64,000 nucleotides of DNA, taken from positions 1,984,001-2,048,000 of the forward strand of contig NZ_QTUB01000001.1 in NCBI RefSeq assembly GCF_003386665.1, in the 5' to 3' direction. Shown here piece after piece: positions 9,700 through 17,423 of this stretch. Numbering within the stretch: the stretch's first letter is position 1; each line of letters opens with the position of its first letter. Source of the DNA: Xenorhabdus cabanillasii. Lineage in GTDB: Bacteria; Pseudomonadota; Gammaproteobacteria; Enterobacterales; Enterobacteriaceae. Position numbers and translations under genes: made by a program. The notes beneath the pieces are model-generated. The model worked only from the letters and a program-made list of their open reading frames with translations, made no database searches and was not told where the DNA came from.

Positions 9700-10054
9700 T
9701 CCTTATGTTTATTCGAAAAACAAAATAGAAATAATTAGCTTAACAGGGTTGGTGATAACCAATAATAATAAAGATATTATTGATATCTGCAAAAAATGGA
9801 ATTTAAGTAAGGAGGATGTAAATAATATTTTTAATATTAGCAGGGAATATGATTATTCTCCATATAGTTCTTTCTATCAAACTCCATGTGATATAAATGG
9901 AAAGGTAAAAATAAACAATGAGATATGGGATTTTTATATTAATGGGGGAGGAGTGATTACACTTAAGAATAATAATATTGAGAAATTTTTAGGTTGTGAA
10001 TCAAAGAAATGTGAAACTTTCTTCATCCTACCGTTCGATGGTATGAATCCATAA
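9632..10054 (+). CDS. Probable periplasmic immunity protein for the amidase effector
   Basis: This protein of about 140 residues overlaps the 3' end of the amidase gene in another frame. From ATG 9632 it begins MSMIKYLIKQKAKVLIFILM, a positively charged end plus hydrophobic core, with a likely cleavage site near FSPYVYS. That directs it to the periplasm, where it could protect the cell's own peptidoglycan. The mature part contains two Cys pairs (PCD near the middle; GCESKKCETFF near the end). I do not recognise the family. An upstream ATG at 9620 is possible but lengthens the n-region. Confidence 0.7.
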   Translation: MSMIKYLIKQKAKVLIFILMIFSPYVYSKNKIEIISLTGLVITNNNKDIIDICKKWNLSKEDVNNIFNISREYDYSPYSSFYQTPCDINGKVKINNEIWDFYINGGGVITLKNNNIEKFLGCESKKCETFFILPFDGMNP

Positions 10055-10061
10055 TTATAAT

Positions 10062-10101
10062 TTATAATCAAGATTGAAAATTACTTTCACCTTGATTATA
10101 A
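10062..10101 (+). terminator. Inverted repeat after the effector-immunity pair
   Basis: TTATAATCAAG (10062-10072) pairs with CTTGATTATAA (10091-10101). No clear T-run follows, so it is a weak terminator candidate. The stretch 10102-10560 after it contains no gene I can support. Confidence 0.4.
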
Positions 10102-10567
10102 ATAATGCAGTTCAACACATAACTTTTATTATTGCTACGGCTATAAAAATCAGTTAATCTAAATTGGATTAAAGCGCTTTTCAGCGAAAATAAAAAAACT
10201 CCCGTAGCCTGCAAGGGAGAGCAAGTATTGCGGTACGTCTGCGCACCTTTGGAAGCAGATATTGTCAGACATAAACCCCTTGTCTAACGATGAAGGTTTT
10301 TTAAACTAAAAATACCCCAAAAGGGCGTTTTTATGCTGTTACCTAAGTGCATTGAATTCTGAATCATGCACTTTACGTCAGACCATAAAATTATTCTCAC
10401 CACATTCATACTGTTACGATTTCTGTTTGAAATATTCAGCAGACACCTTTTCTGTGTCTAAACAATCAACTCATAACTGCTGTTTGACACTTCACCTTGC
10501 GGTGTTTTGCTGTGCCTGCTGGCATTTCAACGTTTGCACGACTTTTGCTGACTGTTTGCGGATTTAA

Positions 10568-10884
10568 GGCGTCACTTTTTGCCGGTTTACCGCTGAAAGT
10601 GACGCCGCAGCAAAAGGGAAACCTGACAATGACAGGCTCACGCCTGCTTAACCACACAGTGCATCTGACACTGCATTTATAGATTGGAAAATCATCAAAA
10701 GGAGAACCTGACGATATCGAGGCTGGCTTTTAGCCGGTGGGGATGGCCTGTTAATGCAGGCGGCAGTACCGCGTACTCAACCGATACCCCGCAATACCTC
10801 AACACGCGTTCACTCTGGCGCACAGATATCCGTCAGGGACAAAGCTAGCATTTCCTGTTTTGTCCGCACTGTCGCGCGCCAGAG
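10568..10884 (+). promoter_or_regulatory. Hairpin-rich leader of the recombinase gene
   Basis: No convincing ORF lies here. Strong stems are GGCGTCACTTT (10568-10578) with AAAGTGACGCC (10596-10606), CTCTGGCGC (10813-10821) with GCGCCAGAG (10876-10884), and nested in the latter GGACAAA (10837-10843) with TTTGTCC (10859-10865). The last hairpin ends about 25 bases before the recombinase ribosome site, so it could be a 5'-UTR structure or a folded recombination site. Function is unknown. Confidence 0.45.
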
Positions 10885-10921
10885 ATCGCATCATGTTGAA
10901 AGGTTAAGTAAGGAGAAACGG

Positions 10922-11797
10922 ATGAGTCGATTGATTAAGGAATTAAAGTTTTTTGCCCGTCAAGGTGGTGGCAGCCATAAAACCTGTCATGACCGCATTC
11001 GGATTGCGGGGCGTTTAGGCGCGTTGTTATTGAGTCTGAATATTCAGGTTAAAAGTCTCAGCCATTTAAAAACCAAGCACGTAGAATATTATGTTGATGC
11101 CCGTTTATCTCAGGGAGCTGCTAAACGAACGGTGCAAAATGAGATGTCTGCGCTGCGTAATATCTTCCGCATGGCAGGCAGGGAGAAACTGGAAACTTCT
11201 CCGCGTTTGAGTAATCAGGCATTGGGATTAAGTGGAGCCAGTCGCGCGGGAACAAAGCAGGCGATCCCTGATGCCACGTTTCAGGTTGTTTATCAGAAGG
11301 CACTGGAACGTGATGCCGGATTTGCGGCCACACTGAAACTTGCCCGATTGATGGGGTTACGTTCTCAGGAAGCGGTGCAGTGTAGTGCGTCATTGAAAAG
11401 CTGGCGAAAACAATTAGAACAACCAGAGCCAAAATTGCATGTTGTTTTCGGTACAAAAGGCGGCCGACCAAGGCAAACCCGTGTACTGGATGTTGCGGCG
11501 GTGAAAGAAGCTGTAGAACAGGCCATTGCCATTTCAGAGCAACGCGGCGGCAGGTTAATTGAGAAACTGGATCTCAGGCAGGCCATGAACTATTGGCGAA
11601 CACATACCACAAAGATTGGTTTAAAAGGTTGCCATTCTCCCCATAGTTTGCGCTATGCGTGGGCGCAGGATGCACTGGCGTTTTATCAGCAAAATGGCTT
11701 TAGCTATCTGGAGGCAAGGGCGTTGGTTTCAATGGATTTGGGACATGGTGATGGTCGTGGACGTTATGTTGAGCGTGTTTATAGTCGTTCAACTTAG
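10922..11797 (+). CDS. Tyrosine recombinase, 'integrase domain-containing' family
   Basis: From ATG 10922, with ribosome site TAAGGAG, the protein is 291 residues and starts MSRLIKELKFFARQGGG. An N-terminal SAM-like domain (LSHLKTKHVEYYVDARLSQG) precedes the catalytic domain with Arg in LARLMGLRSQEA, HSPHSLRYAW (HxxR), LGHGDGRGRY and the final YVERVY tyrosine. It is unlike P4-type integrases and resembles the Phage_int_SAM/Integrase_1 group common in enterobacterial islands. A damaged paralogue lies at 28788-29358. It is followed by a structured element and a Ner-type gene in both copies. Confidence 0.87.
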   Translation: MSRLIKELKFFARQGGGSHKTCHDRIRIAGRLGALLLSLNIQVKSLSHLKTKHVEYYVDARLSQGAAKRTVQNEMSALRNIFRMAGREKLETSPRLSNQALGLSGASRAGTKQAIPDATFQVVYQKALERDAGFAATLKLARLMGLRSQEAVQCSASLKSWRKQLEQPEPKLHVVFGTKGGRPRQTRVLDVAAVKEAVEQAIAISEQRGGRLIEKLDLRQAMNYWRTHTTKIGLKGCHSPHSLRYAWAQDALAFYQQNGFSYLEARALVSMDLGHGDGRGRYVERVYSRST

Positions 11798-11844
11798 CAG
11801 TTCAGTTATTGAGTTAGATAAAACAATCAGTTAAAGTAACTCCG

Positions 11845-12019
11845 CCATTGGCACAATCCAATGGTCAAGGCGTCGCGGCCTTGAATGATCAACCCACTGG
11901 TAGGAAATTTCTACCAGTGTGCCTGTTATCGCCTTTTCAATGGTGGTTCAGGCAGGGAAGGCATTGCCTTGCCGGAATGGTTGATCTCCGGTCCGCGAAC
12001 CCTGTCTGAATCGCCACCA
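11845..12019 (+). ncRNA. Structured non-coding element, copy 1
   Basis: About 175 bases fold into a chain of strong stems: CCATTGG/CCAATGG (11845-11864), CAAGGC/GCCTTG (11866-11883), a long CACTGGTAG/CTACCAGTG hairpin (11895-11919), and a branched domain closed by TGGTGGTTCAGGCAGGG (11941-11957) with its partner at 12000-12019, enclosing AAGGCATTGCCTT and CCGGA/TCCGG arms. It ends about 30 bases before the ner start. The second copy (29406-29580) is identical across this segment. It could be a cis-regulatory RNA, a small RNA or a folded DNA recombination site; I do not recognise it. Confidence 0.5.
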
Positions 12020-12050
12020 TCAATATTAATTAATGGAAGGGGTAGCAGGA

Positions 12051-12317
12051 ATGATTGATATTAAAAAAGACTGGCATCAAGCTGATATTATTGCTGCATT
12101 ACGTAAGCGTGGTACTACTTTAGCAGCAGTCTCCCGTGAAGCGGGATTAAGTTCATCAACACTAGCCAATACTCTCAGCAGGCCTTGGCCAAAAGGTGAA
12201 TGGATAATTGCGAATTATCTCGGAATACACCCTTCAGAAATCTGGCCTAGCCGTTATTTTGATTCATATGATGGTCAGCCTATTGAGCGTAAGGCTCGCA
12301 AAGATCTTACTGAATAG
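12051..12317 (+). CDS. Ner/Nlp (SfsB)-type DNA-binding regulator
   Basis: This protein of about 88 residues contains DWHQADIIAALRKRGTTLAA, SREAGLSSSTLANTLSRPWP and EWIIANYLGIHPSEIWPSRY, closely matching E. coli Nlp/SfsB and phage Mu Ner. This is a winged helix-turn-helix repressor family. I chose ATG 12051 (MIDIKKDWHQ) because AGGGGTAGCAGGA lies just upstream; ATG 12033 is also in frame. A near-identical copy is at 29612-29878. It probably regulates the neighbouring recombinase or the element's own promoter. Confidence 0.85.
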   Translation: MIDIKKDWHQADIIAALRKRGTTLAAVSREAGLSSSTLANTLSRPWPKGEWIIANYLGIHPSEIWPSRYFDSYDGQPIERKARKDLTE

Positions 12318-12416
12318 TTTGGTTTCAATGAAATAAGCCATGAGGATAAATAATATTTATAGTTTTTAATTTTATTTTCATGGCAATATTTTTTCCTGAA
12401 TATATGAATTTATAAA

Positions 12417-12746
12417 ATGAATAATTATTTTTATTTAAACTTTGAGTTTTTATCTAAAAAATTAGATTATCTCTATGCTAATGAGCACTCACTCGAAGAT
12501 AATTACTATTTTAAAAGTAAAGAAATCAAAACTAGAGTTATACATTTGATTGTGGAGGCTAAAGATTCTGGAGAAATTGAATTTATCGATAAAGCATTGC
12601 TATTTCTTTTTGAAAATACAGGTTGCCATGAGGATCTTAAGGTTTTAAATGAAATAAATAAACCATTATTTGAGGCTAAAATCCTTAATGATGAATCTTT
12701 AGATAAATATTTGGCTGAGCATTCACCGTTATCTCGATGGCTGTAA
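12417..12746 (+). CDS. Uncharacterised small acidic protein
   Basis: This 109-residue protein begins MNNYFYLNFEFLSKKLDYLY and is rich in Asp, Glu, Lys and aromatic residues, with predicted helices and no membrane segment. It is AT-rich relative to the recombinase. Its size and composition resemble small immunity or colicin-immunity-like proteins, but I recognise no family. The first 40 residues of a homologue remain at 31324-31440, where an IS has cut it. Both lie downstream of ner, so this is cargo of the duplicated module. Confidence 0.55.
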   Translation: MNNYFYLNFEFLSKKLDYLYANEHSLEDNYYFKSKEIKTRVIHLIVEAKDSGEIEFIDKALLFLFENTGCHEDLKVLNEINKPLFEAKILNDESLDKYLAEHSPLSRWL

Positions 12747-13016
12747 TTTGGTCATAATGAAATCTGGTGAGCCACTATATTAATAAAATAACAGATAGAC
12801 CGCCTTGAAACTATTATTTCAATTTTAGCAACATTCGTTTTATTAATGATATTTCTGCAATGAAAACCTTACTCTCCGTAGTACCGATCAGATAGAAATC
12901 AGGCAAACAGAGACAAAATAATATGGGGGTATTATAGAGGGTGTGGTAGATAATTGAACCAAATAAAATACATTAAAAACAATAAGTTAATTGTTATTAT
13001 TGAATCCCTGTAGAGC
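12747..13016 (+). repeat. Module end repeat, copy 1, with degenerate att-like core
   Basis: This AT-rich segment closely resembles 32362-32610, sharing TTAATAAAATAACAGATA, CAGGCAAACAGAGACAAAAT and TTGAACCAAATAAAAT. It ends in GAATCCCTGTAGAGC (13002-13016), similar to the tRNA-Arg 3' sequence. Prophage coding sequence begins abruptly after it. It looks like the right end of the integrated module. Confidence 0.6.
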
Positions 13017-13018
13017 CC

Positions 13019-13714
13019 GCGCACCTTGAGGCAGCGGAATCTGCCCTGAAAAAACTAAAAATTACCCCGAAAGAGGCGCAGCAAAAATATTCTGACTACT
13101 TGATGAAGTCAGGCGCTCATGCGTTTCAGGTGGTATTTAGCACCATGAGTATGGATAACCCTCAGAGCTATATTGACAGAGCGAAGGAGCAAATCAGTGG
13201 GGCGGCGAACGTCAGGGGGATTTTTGGCAGCTACGAAGCCGCGCTGGAACTGACTGAACCGGAAAAATTAATGCTGGTGGGGGAGCTGGCAGATATTTAC
13301 GCACCTTTCCACTACTGGAACGAAAAAGAATTGTCAGAAGGGTGTATGTATGGTGACCGCATTAATGAAACTGAGACATTACGCAAAGCAGCGGCGAAAG
13401 GTTTTGCTGAACAACTTCCTGAACCCCACACCTTGTCTGATGTCGTGCGTGAGTTTCTTTACTGGAGCTGGTTATATCAGATGCGCGATGTGGCCGCCAA
13501 AGAACTCGATCCGGACGGATACGGTGATAGTGATCGGTATCACATCTATGACCGGGAAGATTACATCGAAGAGAAACTGGCCACTATTCAGCCTGTCAGT
13601 CGCCAAGAGGCTATCGATGTCTGTAAATGGGTGCTGAAGGAAGAGCGGTTCCATGACAATGATCTGACCGACTGGATTATTCTGAATCTGGTGGGAGAGT
13701 GTGCGAATGCGTGA
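13019..13714 (+). pseudogene. Phage protein of unknown function, 5'-truncated
   Basis: An open frame runs from the element junction with no start (AHLEAAESALKKLKITPKEAQ), then continues as a protein of over 200 residues containing GIFGSYEAALELTEPEKLM and FHYWNEKELSEGCMYGDR. The first Met is at 13103. Base composition is phage-like. Its stop overlaps the antiterminator start by a few bases, as in a late-early phage operon. The family is not recognised. Because the frame is open across the junction, the original N-terminus was probably removed by insertion or deletion. Confidence 0.6.
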
Positions 13715-14126
13715 TATTCAATTGGTAATGGGGCGCTGGGGAGCATGGGCGGCAGATAATCGGGAGGATGTTTATTGGTCATCTATTGCGGCGGGATTTA
13801 AGGGACTGATACCCAATAAAATCAAATCACGCCCGCAGTGTTGTGATGACGATGGCGTTATTATCGCTGGCTGCATGGCAACCCTGAATAAAAAGAACAG
13901 TGAGGATCACAATTTGCTATTCGATTATTACGTATTCGGTAAAACGTTTATGCAATTGGCCCGTGATCACCATTGTTCGGATGGACACATCGGTAAGAAA
14001 CTGCAAAAAGCAGAGGGGGTTATTGAGGGCATGCTGATGATGTTAGATGTCCCATTGGAAATGGACAAATATGTCCAGCTAGAACCAGAAAATATTAGTT
14101 CGAATAAATTGTGCAGTAATTTCTAA
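13707..14126 (+). CDS. Phage antitermination protein Q
   Basis: This 139-residue protein begins [20 protein letters not shown] and contains [21 protein letters not shown], the C-C-D-D-D signature of the lambdoid AntitermQ family (Qin/e14-type). A ribosome site GGGAGAG lies before ATG 13707. Q proteins bind at the late promoter and modify RNA polymerase to read through terminators into lysis and structural genes. A conserved palindrome and promoter-like sequence follow directly, then a terminator at 14205, the expected layout. Confidence 0.9.
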   Translation: MRDIQLVMGRWGAWAADNREDVYWSSIAAGFKGLIPNKIKSRPQCCDDDGVIIAGCMATLNKKNSEDHNLLFDYYVFGKTFMQLARDHHCSDGHIGKKLQKAEGVIEGMLMMLDVPLEMDKYVQLEPENISSNKLCSNF

Positions 14127-14133
14127 AAAAAAC

Positions 14134-14165
14134 TTTACGTACGTAAAAATGCTGCTATTGTGATA
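14134..14165 (+). promoter_or_regulatory. Candidate late promoter pR' with palindrome
   Basis: TTTACGTACGTAAA (14134-14147) is a perfect palindrome immediately after Q, followed by GCTGCTATTGTGATAA, which could hold the -10 element and Q-binding site. The same arrangement occurs at 36696-36730 in prophage 2, where the palindrome centre is changed from TA to AT yet remains symmetric. That supports a binding-site role. The exact transcription start is not determinable here. Confidence 0.55.
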
Positions 14166-14204
14166 AGAGTGATAGCAATGTCACAGGCTTATCGAATTCT
14201 CAGA

Positions 14205-14226
14205 CCTCGCCTCGGCGGGGTTTTTT
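14205..14226 (+). terminator. Intrinsic terminator after late promoter (tR'-like)
   Basis: CCTCGCC (14205-14211) pairs with GGCGGGG (14214-14220), followed by T6. Its place about 60 bases after the promoter-like site is that of the terminator overcome by Q in lambdoid phages. The stretch 14227-14458 holds no other feature I can support. Confidence 0.75.
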
Positions 14227-14646
14227 ATTGCCCTATATCCAACACGGGATATTCAGAATTAGCAGTAAAATTTGAATTTACAACTCACAGAATCACGTAC
14301 TCGACTAATAGGAATATTTTATAATACGCAGCCCTATTTTAATGCGTATTAATTCTGTTAACGGATATTAAATTGAGATAAAAATACAACTTAAGTAATA
14401 TTAACTGGCTTAGCAGTAGGATGAAATGACCACTAACGAATAATAAAGTGAGGGATTTATGTCTGATGTTAATAAGCTGGATAATAAACAATGCTCGTTT
14501 GATCCTGAGCAATATAAAGCTCATGTTACTGTCAGTTATAAAATTGACAATGATGTATCTGCGCCAGTCGGTTCTTTCCCTTGGGCAATGATTCAAGTGT
14601 ATTTGGGGAATAATGTACGTCGTAATGTCTGGGATGCTAATAAGTA

Positions 14647-15728
14647 CTCAAGAAAAGTTAATTGCAAATTGGTCGCCATAACCTTTCAATAAAGTATTTA
14701 ATTCATGCTCCATTGTATTCTGAGTCCAAGTGATAAAACGTCGCCAATGGTATTTGGCCTGTTTCCAGACGATCTCAATCAAATTCAGCTCTGGGCTGTA
14801 AGCGGGAAGATAGAATAAAAACATGTTGTGTTCTCGTAACCAGCCATTTCTGATTTGTTCTTCGATCCCGTGATGGATACGCGCATTATCCAACACTAAA
14901 AATGTCAGGCGGTTGTCCCCTTGTTTGGCGACCTGCTCTAAAAAATCAATCACGTCATCGCGCGTGATACTGCCTGACGTTGTCTGGTAAAACAGCGTGT
15001 TATCCGTGTAATTTAACGCCCCCAGAACTGACCGTCTGTCATGCTCTCGAGGCTCAGTTTTATGGGGCTTACCCCGTGGACTCCATCCATATTGCACCGG
15101 AGGAGACGCGGCAAAACCCGCCTCATCGAAATAGAGCAGACGGTAATGGCCTAACTGTGCTCCAGCCTTAATTTTATTCAGCAAGGCGGATTTTTTTAGC
15201 AAACTCCGTTTCGTTACGCTTTTTTTAAGCGACAGTCGGGTTCGTTTATAGGTGAGCCCCTGCTTTTTCAGGGTATTTGCCAGCGTTTCAAGCGTACAAG
15301 GCAGGGCACCATGCTTTGCCTCAACGCACTGAGCTATCCGGGCGAGTGTCAGGGACTCTGCGCTGGCCGCTTCGACCGCAGTGGCAATCATGTCAGGCGT
15401 CATGGCGAGATACCGGCCTCCGGCATGACCACCTAATAATCCCGCTATCCCTGAATTGTGCCACATGTGAACCCAATTATAGATAACCCGGAGACTGCAT
15501 CCGATTTCAGCGGTGATCTGGGACGGCTTGATCCCTCTGGCAAGCATGAGCAAACCCGTTCCTCGCGTACGAATGTCCCGATGTGGATGATTCAAAGCAA
15601 GTTGTTGCAATGTGATTCGTTCAGGCTCAGAAAGTATTATCTTCGATTTCATAAGAACAGGCAGAGAATCAGGTTATCGTGTTATCGATTGTAACAGTAA
15701 TGCAGATAATTTATCTGATTAACTTACC
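14647..15728 (-). mobile_element. IS630-family insertion sequence
   Basis: The element spans about 1.08 kb between TA dinucleotides at 14645-14646 and 15729-15730, matching the TA duplication of IS630/Tc1 elements. Excision at these TAs restores the host reading frame. Near the ends, AAGTTAAT (14655-14662) and ATTAACTT (15718-15725) are inverted, but the terminal repeats are imperfect, so the exact tips are tentative. It contains one transposase gene. Confidence 0.7.
14648..15652 (-). CDS. IS630-family transposase
   Basis: This 334-residue DDE transposase has an N-terminal helix-turn-helix (GIKPSQITAEIGCSLRVIYN). The catalytic Asp lies in LLYFDEAGFAASP, the second Asp in FLVLDNARIHHG and the Glu in AYSPELNLIEIVWKQAK. 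It is full-length with no frameshift, so the copy may be active. The last codons reach the left end of the IS. Confidence 0.93.
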   Translation of the reverse strand: MKSKIILSEPERITLQQLALNHPHRDIRTRGTGLLMLARGIKPSQITAEIGCSLRVIYNWVHMWHNSGIAGLLGGHAGGRYLAMTPDMIATAVEAASAESLTLARIAQCVEAKHGALPCTLETLANTLKKQGLTYKRTRLSLKKSVTKRSLLKKSALLNKIKAGAQLGHYRLLYFDEAGFAASPPVQYGWSPRGKPHKTEPREHDRRSVLGALNYTDNTLFYQTTSGSITRDDVIDFLEQVAKQGDNRLTFLVLDNARIHHGIEEQIRNGWLREHNMFLFYLPAYSPELNLIEIVWKQAKYHWRRFITWTQNTMEHELNTLLKGYGDQFAINFS

Positions 15729-16276
15729 TACATTTACGGTGATAATATTGGAAAAGATGACCAGGCTGTTAAACAGGGAAATAAAGAGGGAACTTTTGCT
15801 TGGAATCCTGAGCAACAAGACATGCTGGCTTGTGATTGGACAAAGATGGGTTGTATGCTGTCTTTTGATCTTGAGATAGGGACTAGCAAGTATGGTGAGA
15901 GTCAAGATTGGGGGTATATGACCAAAGCGGGGGATTTAAGTCCGGGTGAATCTACTTTTGGTGTTCTGACCAATCTTCAAAGCACCATAGGTGTTGGGGG
16001 TATCTCAGATTTCAGGTTATACGAAAGCCCTATCGGTACTTTTGAGAATATAGGATTGCGAGTTGACACCCAAAACCAACCAGACTTAGGGAGTAAAGCT
16101 CTTGAAATAACGGCGAATGGTTCAACTTATAATCTTGGCACAACCGCAAAATCTACAACTGATTTCGTCTATGCCTCTGACGGCGCAAAACAACTAGGCG
16201 ACCTACTGAAACAAAACGTAGGTAATACGCTGCATTTTTTCTTCAACTGGAAATAAATCTACACCCTGAATGCCAT

Positions 16277-16299
16277 AGCCGCGCAGTGCGGGGCTTTTT
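16277..16299 (+). terminator. Terminator after the interrupted cargo gene
   Basis: AGCCGCGC and GCGGGGCT form an imperfect stem around AGT, followed by T5. It lies about 20 bases after the stop at 16256. Confidence 0.55.
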
Positions 16300-16337
16300 C
16301 TTATCGACTATCCCAATAATATTGGGGTAGTTCCAAG

Positions 16338-16363
16338 GCCTCACTAACCAAGTGGGGCTTTTT
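16338..16363 (+). terminator. Second intrinsic terminator
   Basis: GCCTCACT (16338-16345) pairs with AGTGGGGC (16351-16358) around a five-base loop, followed by T5. Confidence 0.65.
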
Positions 16364-16380
16364 GCTTTCTGGTAGTCACC

Positions 16381-16452
16381 AATTTTGTATTTAACCATTT
16401 CGAGCAACACCTCGAATTGGTATAGAGAACACCTCTATCCAACTACAAAATT
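16381..16452 (+). ncRNA. Candidate three-way-junction RNA element in the phage late leader
   Basis: An outer stem AATTTTGTA (16381-16389) with TACAAAATT (16444-16452) encloses two hairpins: CCATTTCGAG/CTCGAATTGG (16395-16420) and TATAGAG/CTCTAT (16421-16438). Both have AACAC in the loop. A further ATCCCG/CGGGAT hairpin follows near 16466-16486. There is no ORF. It may be a small RNA or leader element; the family is not recognised. Confidence 0.4.
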
Positions 16453-16607
16453 TTCGTAGTTCAAAATCCCGTCAGAATCCGGGATGTTTAGACGAATATT
16501 CTAGGCTGCGCTCCGGCGTGGACTTTTTCATATTTGCCACCGCAATCACTCTCAGTACCTCCGTATACATGCATTGCGGCTGGCAACCTATTAACGCTAA
16601 TTCACAG

Positions 16608-16627
16608 GGCGCCTAAGCGCCTTTTTT
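16608..16627 (+). terminator. Intrinsic terminator upstream of dam
   Basis: GGCGC (16608-16612) pairs with GCGCC (16617-16621) around CTAA, followed by T6. A related late-leader text with CCGCAATCACTCTCA and ATTGCGGCTGGCA recurs at 38941-38990 in prophage 2. Confidence 0.65.
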
Positions 16628-16662
16628 GTTTTCTGGACGCACCCAATAGAGAGAGGCAGGCG

Positions 16663-17367
16663 GTGAAATACATGGGAAGTAAATCACGGATCGCGAAATT
16701 TATCGCGCCCTTCATTCTGGAACGTATGACGACAGATACGGTGTATGTTGAGCCGTTTGCAGGGGGTATGAACATGGTGAGTGACATTAACACCCAACAT
16801 ACTGGCCCTGTTATTGCGGCGGATAACCACGAATACCTGATGGCAATGTGGCGAGCATTACTCGCTGGCTGGCAACCTCCGGGGACAATATCGCGAGCGC
16901 AGTATCACGAAATAAAAAACAATAAAACGGAAATACCGCATTTAACAGGCTGGGCGGGGTTTAATTGCAGTTATGCGGGCAGATGGTTTAACGGGTATGT
17001 GGGGGTAACACAAACGCAATCACGGATCCGCGACCATCAATTGGAGGCACGCAACAACATTCAGCGACAGTTGACGCAATTAGATGGCGTAATATTGCAA
17101 TGTTGCGATTACCGGGAATTAAATATACCGAATGGTGCTGTCGTTTATTGCGATCCGCCATATGCAAATACGACAGGCTACCATAACGCATTTGACTCAA
17201 TTGAATTTTGGGACTGGGTTCGTGAATTATCGCGCCGTTGCACGGTGTTTGTCAGTGAATATACCGCACCCGATGATTTTGATTGTATTTGGTCGCGCGA
17301 GGTAGTTAGCGGCATCTCAGGAACAAAAACGACATCAATTGAATCGCTGTTTATGATGAATTATTAA
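16663..17367 (+). CDS. Phage DNA adenine methyltransferase (Dam/MethyltransfD12 type)
   Basis: From GTG 16663 (preceded by AGAGAGGCAGG) the protein is about 234 residues. It shows the AdoMet motif VEPFAGGMNMVSDIN, the catalytic DPPY in VVYCDPPYANTTGYH and the N-terminal KYMGSKSRIAKFI typical of D12-class N6-adenine methylases. Prophage Dam homologues methylate GATC or related sites and protect phage DNA from restriction or alter host regulation. It precedes the lysis cassette, a common place for phage cargo. GTG is preferred because ATG 16672 would trim the conserved KYMGSK start. Confidence 0.9.
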   Translation: MKYMGSKSRIAKFIAPFILERMTTDTVYVEPFAGGMNMVSDINTQHTGPVIAADNHEYLMAMWRALLAGWQPPGTISRAQYHEIKNNKTEIPHLTGWAGFNCSYAGRWFNGYVGVTQTQSRIRDHQLEARNNIQRQLTQLDGVILQCCDYRELNIPNGAVVYCDPPYANTTGYHNAFDSIEFWDWVRELSRRCTVFVSEYTAPDDFDCIWSREVVSGISGTKTTSIESLFMMNY

Positions 17368-17423
17368 CTCACCGGGGCGACTATCTCACCCCACGGACGC
17401 CCATTGTTCAAATGGGGTGGAAT

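Larger units (their letters stand above)
14459..16256 (+). pseudogene. Uncharacterised phage cargo protein interrupted by an IS630-type element
   Basis: The N-part (14459-14646) begins MSDVNKLDNKQCSFDPEQY and the C-part (15729-16256) contains YIYGDNIGKDDQAV and WNPEQQDMLACDWTKMGC, ending GNTLHFFFNWK. Removing 14647-15728 and one TA copy joins them in frame (DANK-YIYGDN), giving about 238 residues. The family is not recognised; the second half looks beta-rich and lacks a signal peptide. It lies between the late promoter and the lysis genes and is more AT-rich than the phage core, so it is probably a cargo gene. Confidence 0.6.

Noticed and set aside
10352..10682. Short ORFs in the leader before the recombinase
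   Set aside because: They lack ribosome sites and overlap strong hairpins; the interval looks like untranslated DNA.
11845..12019. Structured element considered as a tRNA, tmRNA or retron RNA
   Set aside because: There is no acceptor/T-arm signature and no CCA, and no reverse transcriptase gene lies nearby; the Ner and recombinase neighbours fit none of these.
14980..15694. Open frames on the plus strand across the IS630 element
   Set aside because: They are antisense to an intact DDE transposase and have no recognisable domains or ribosome sites.
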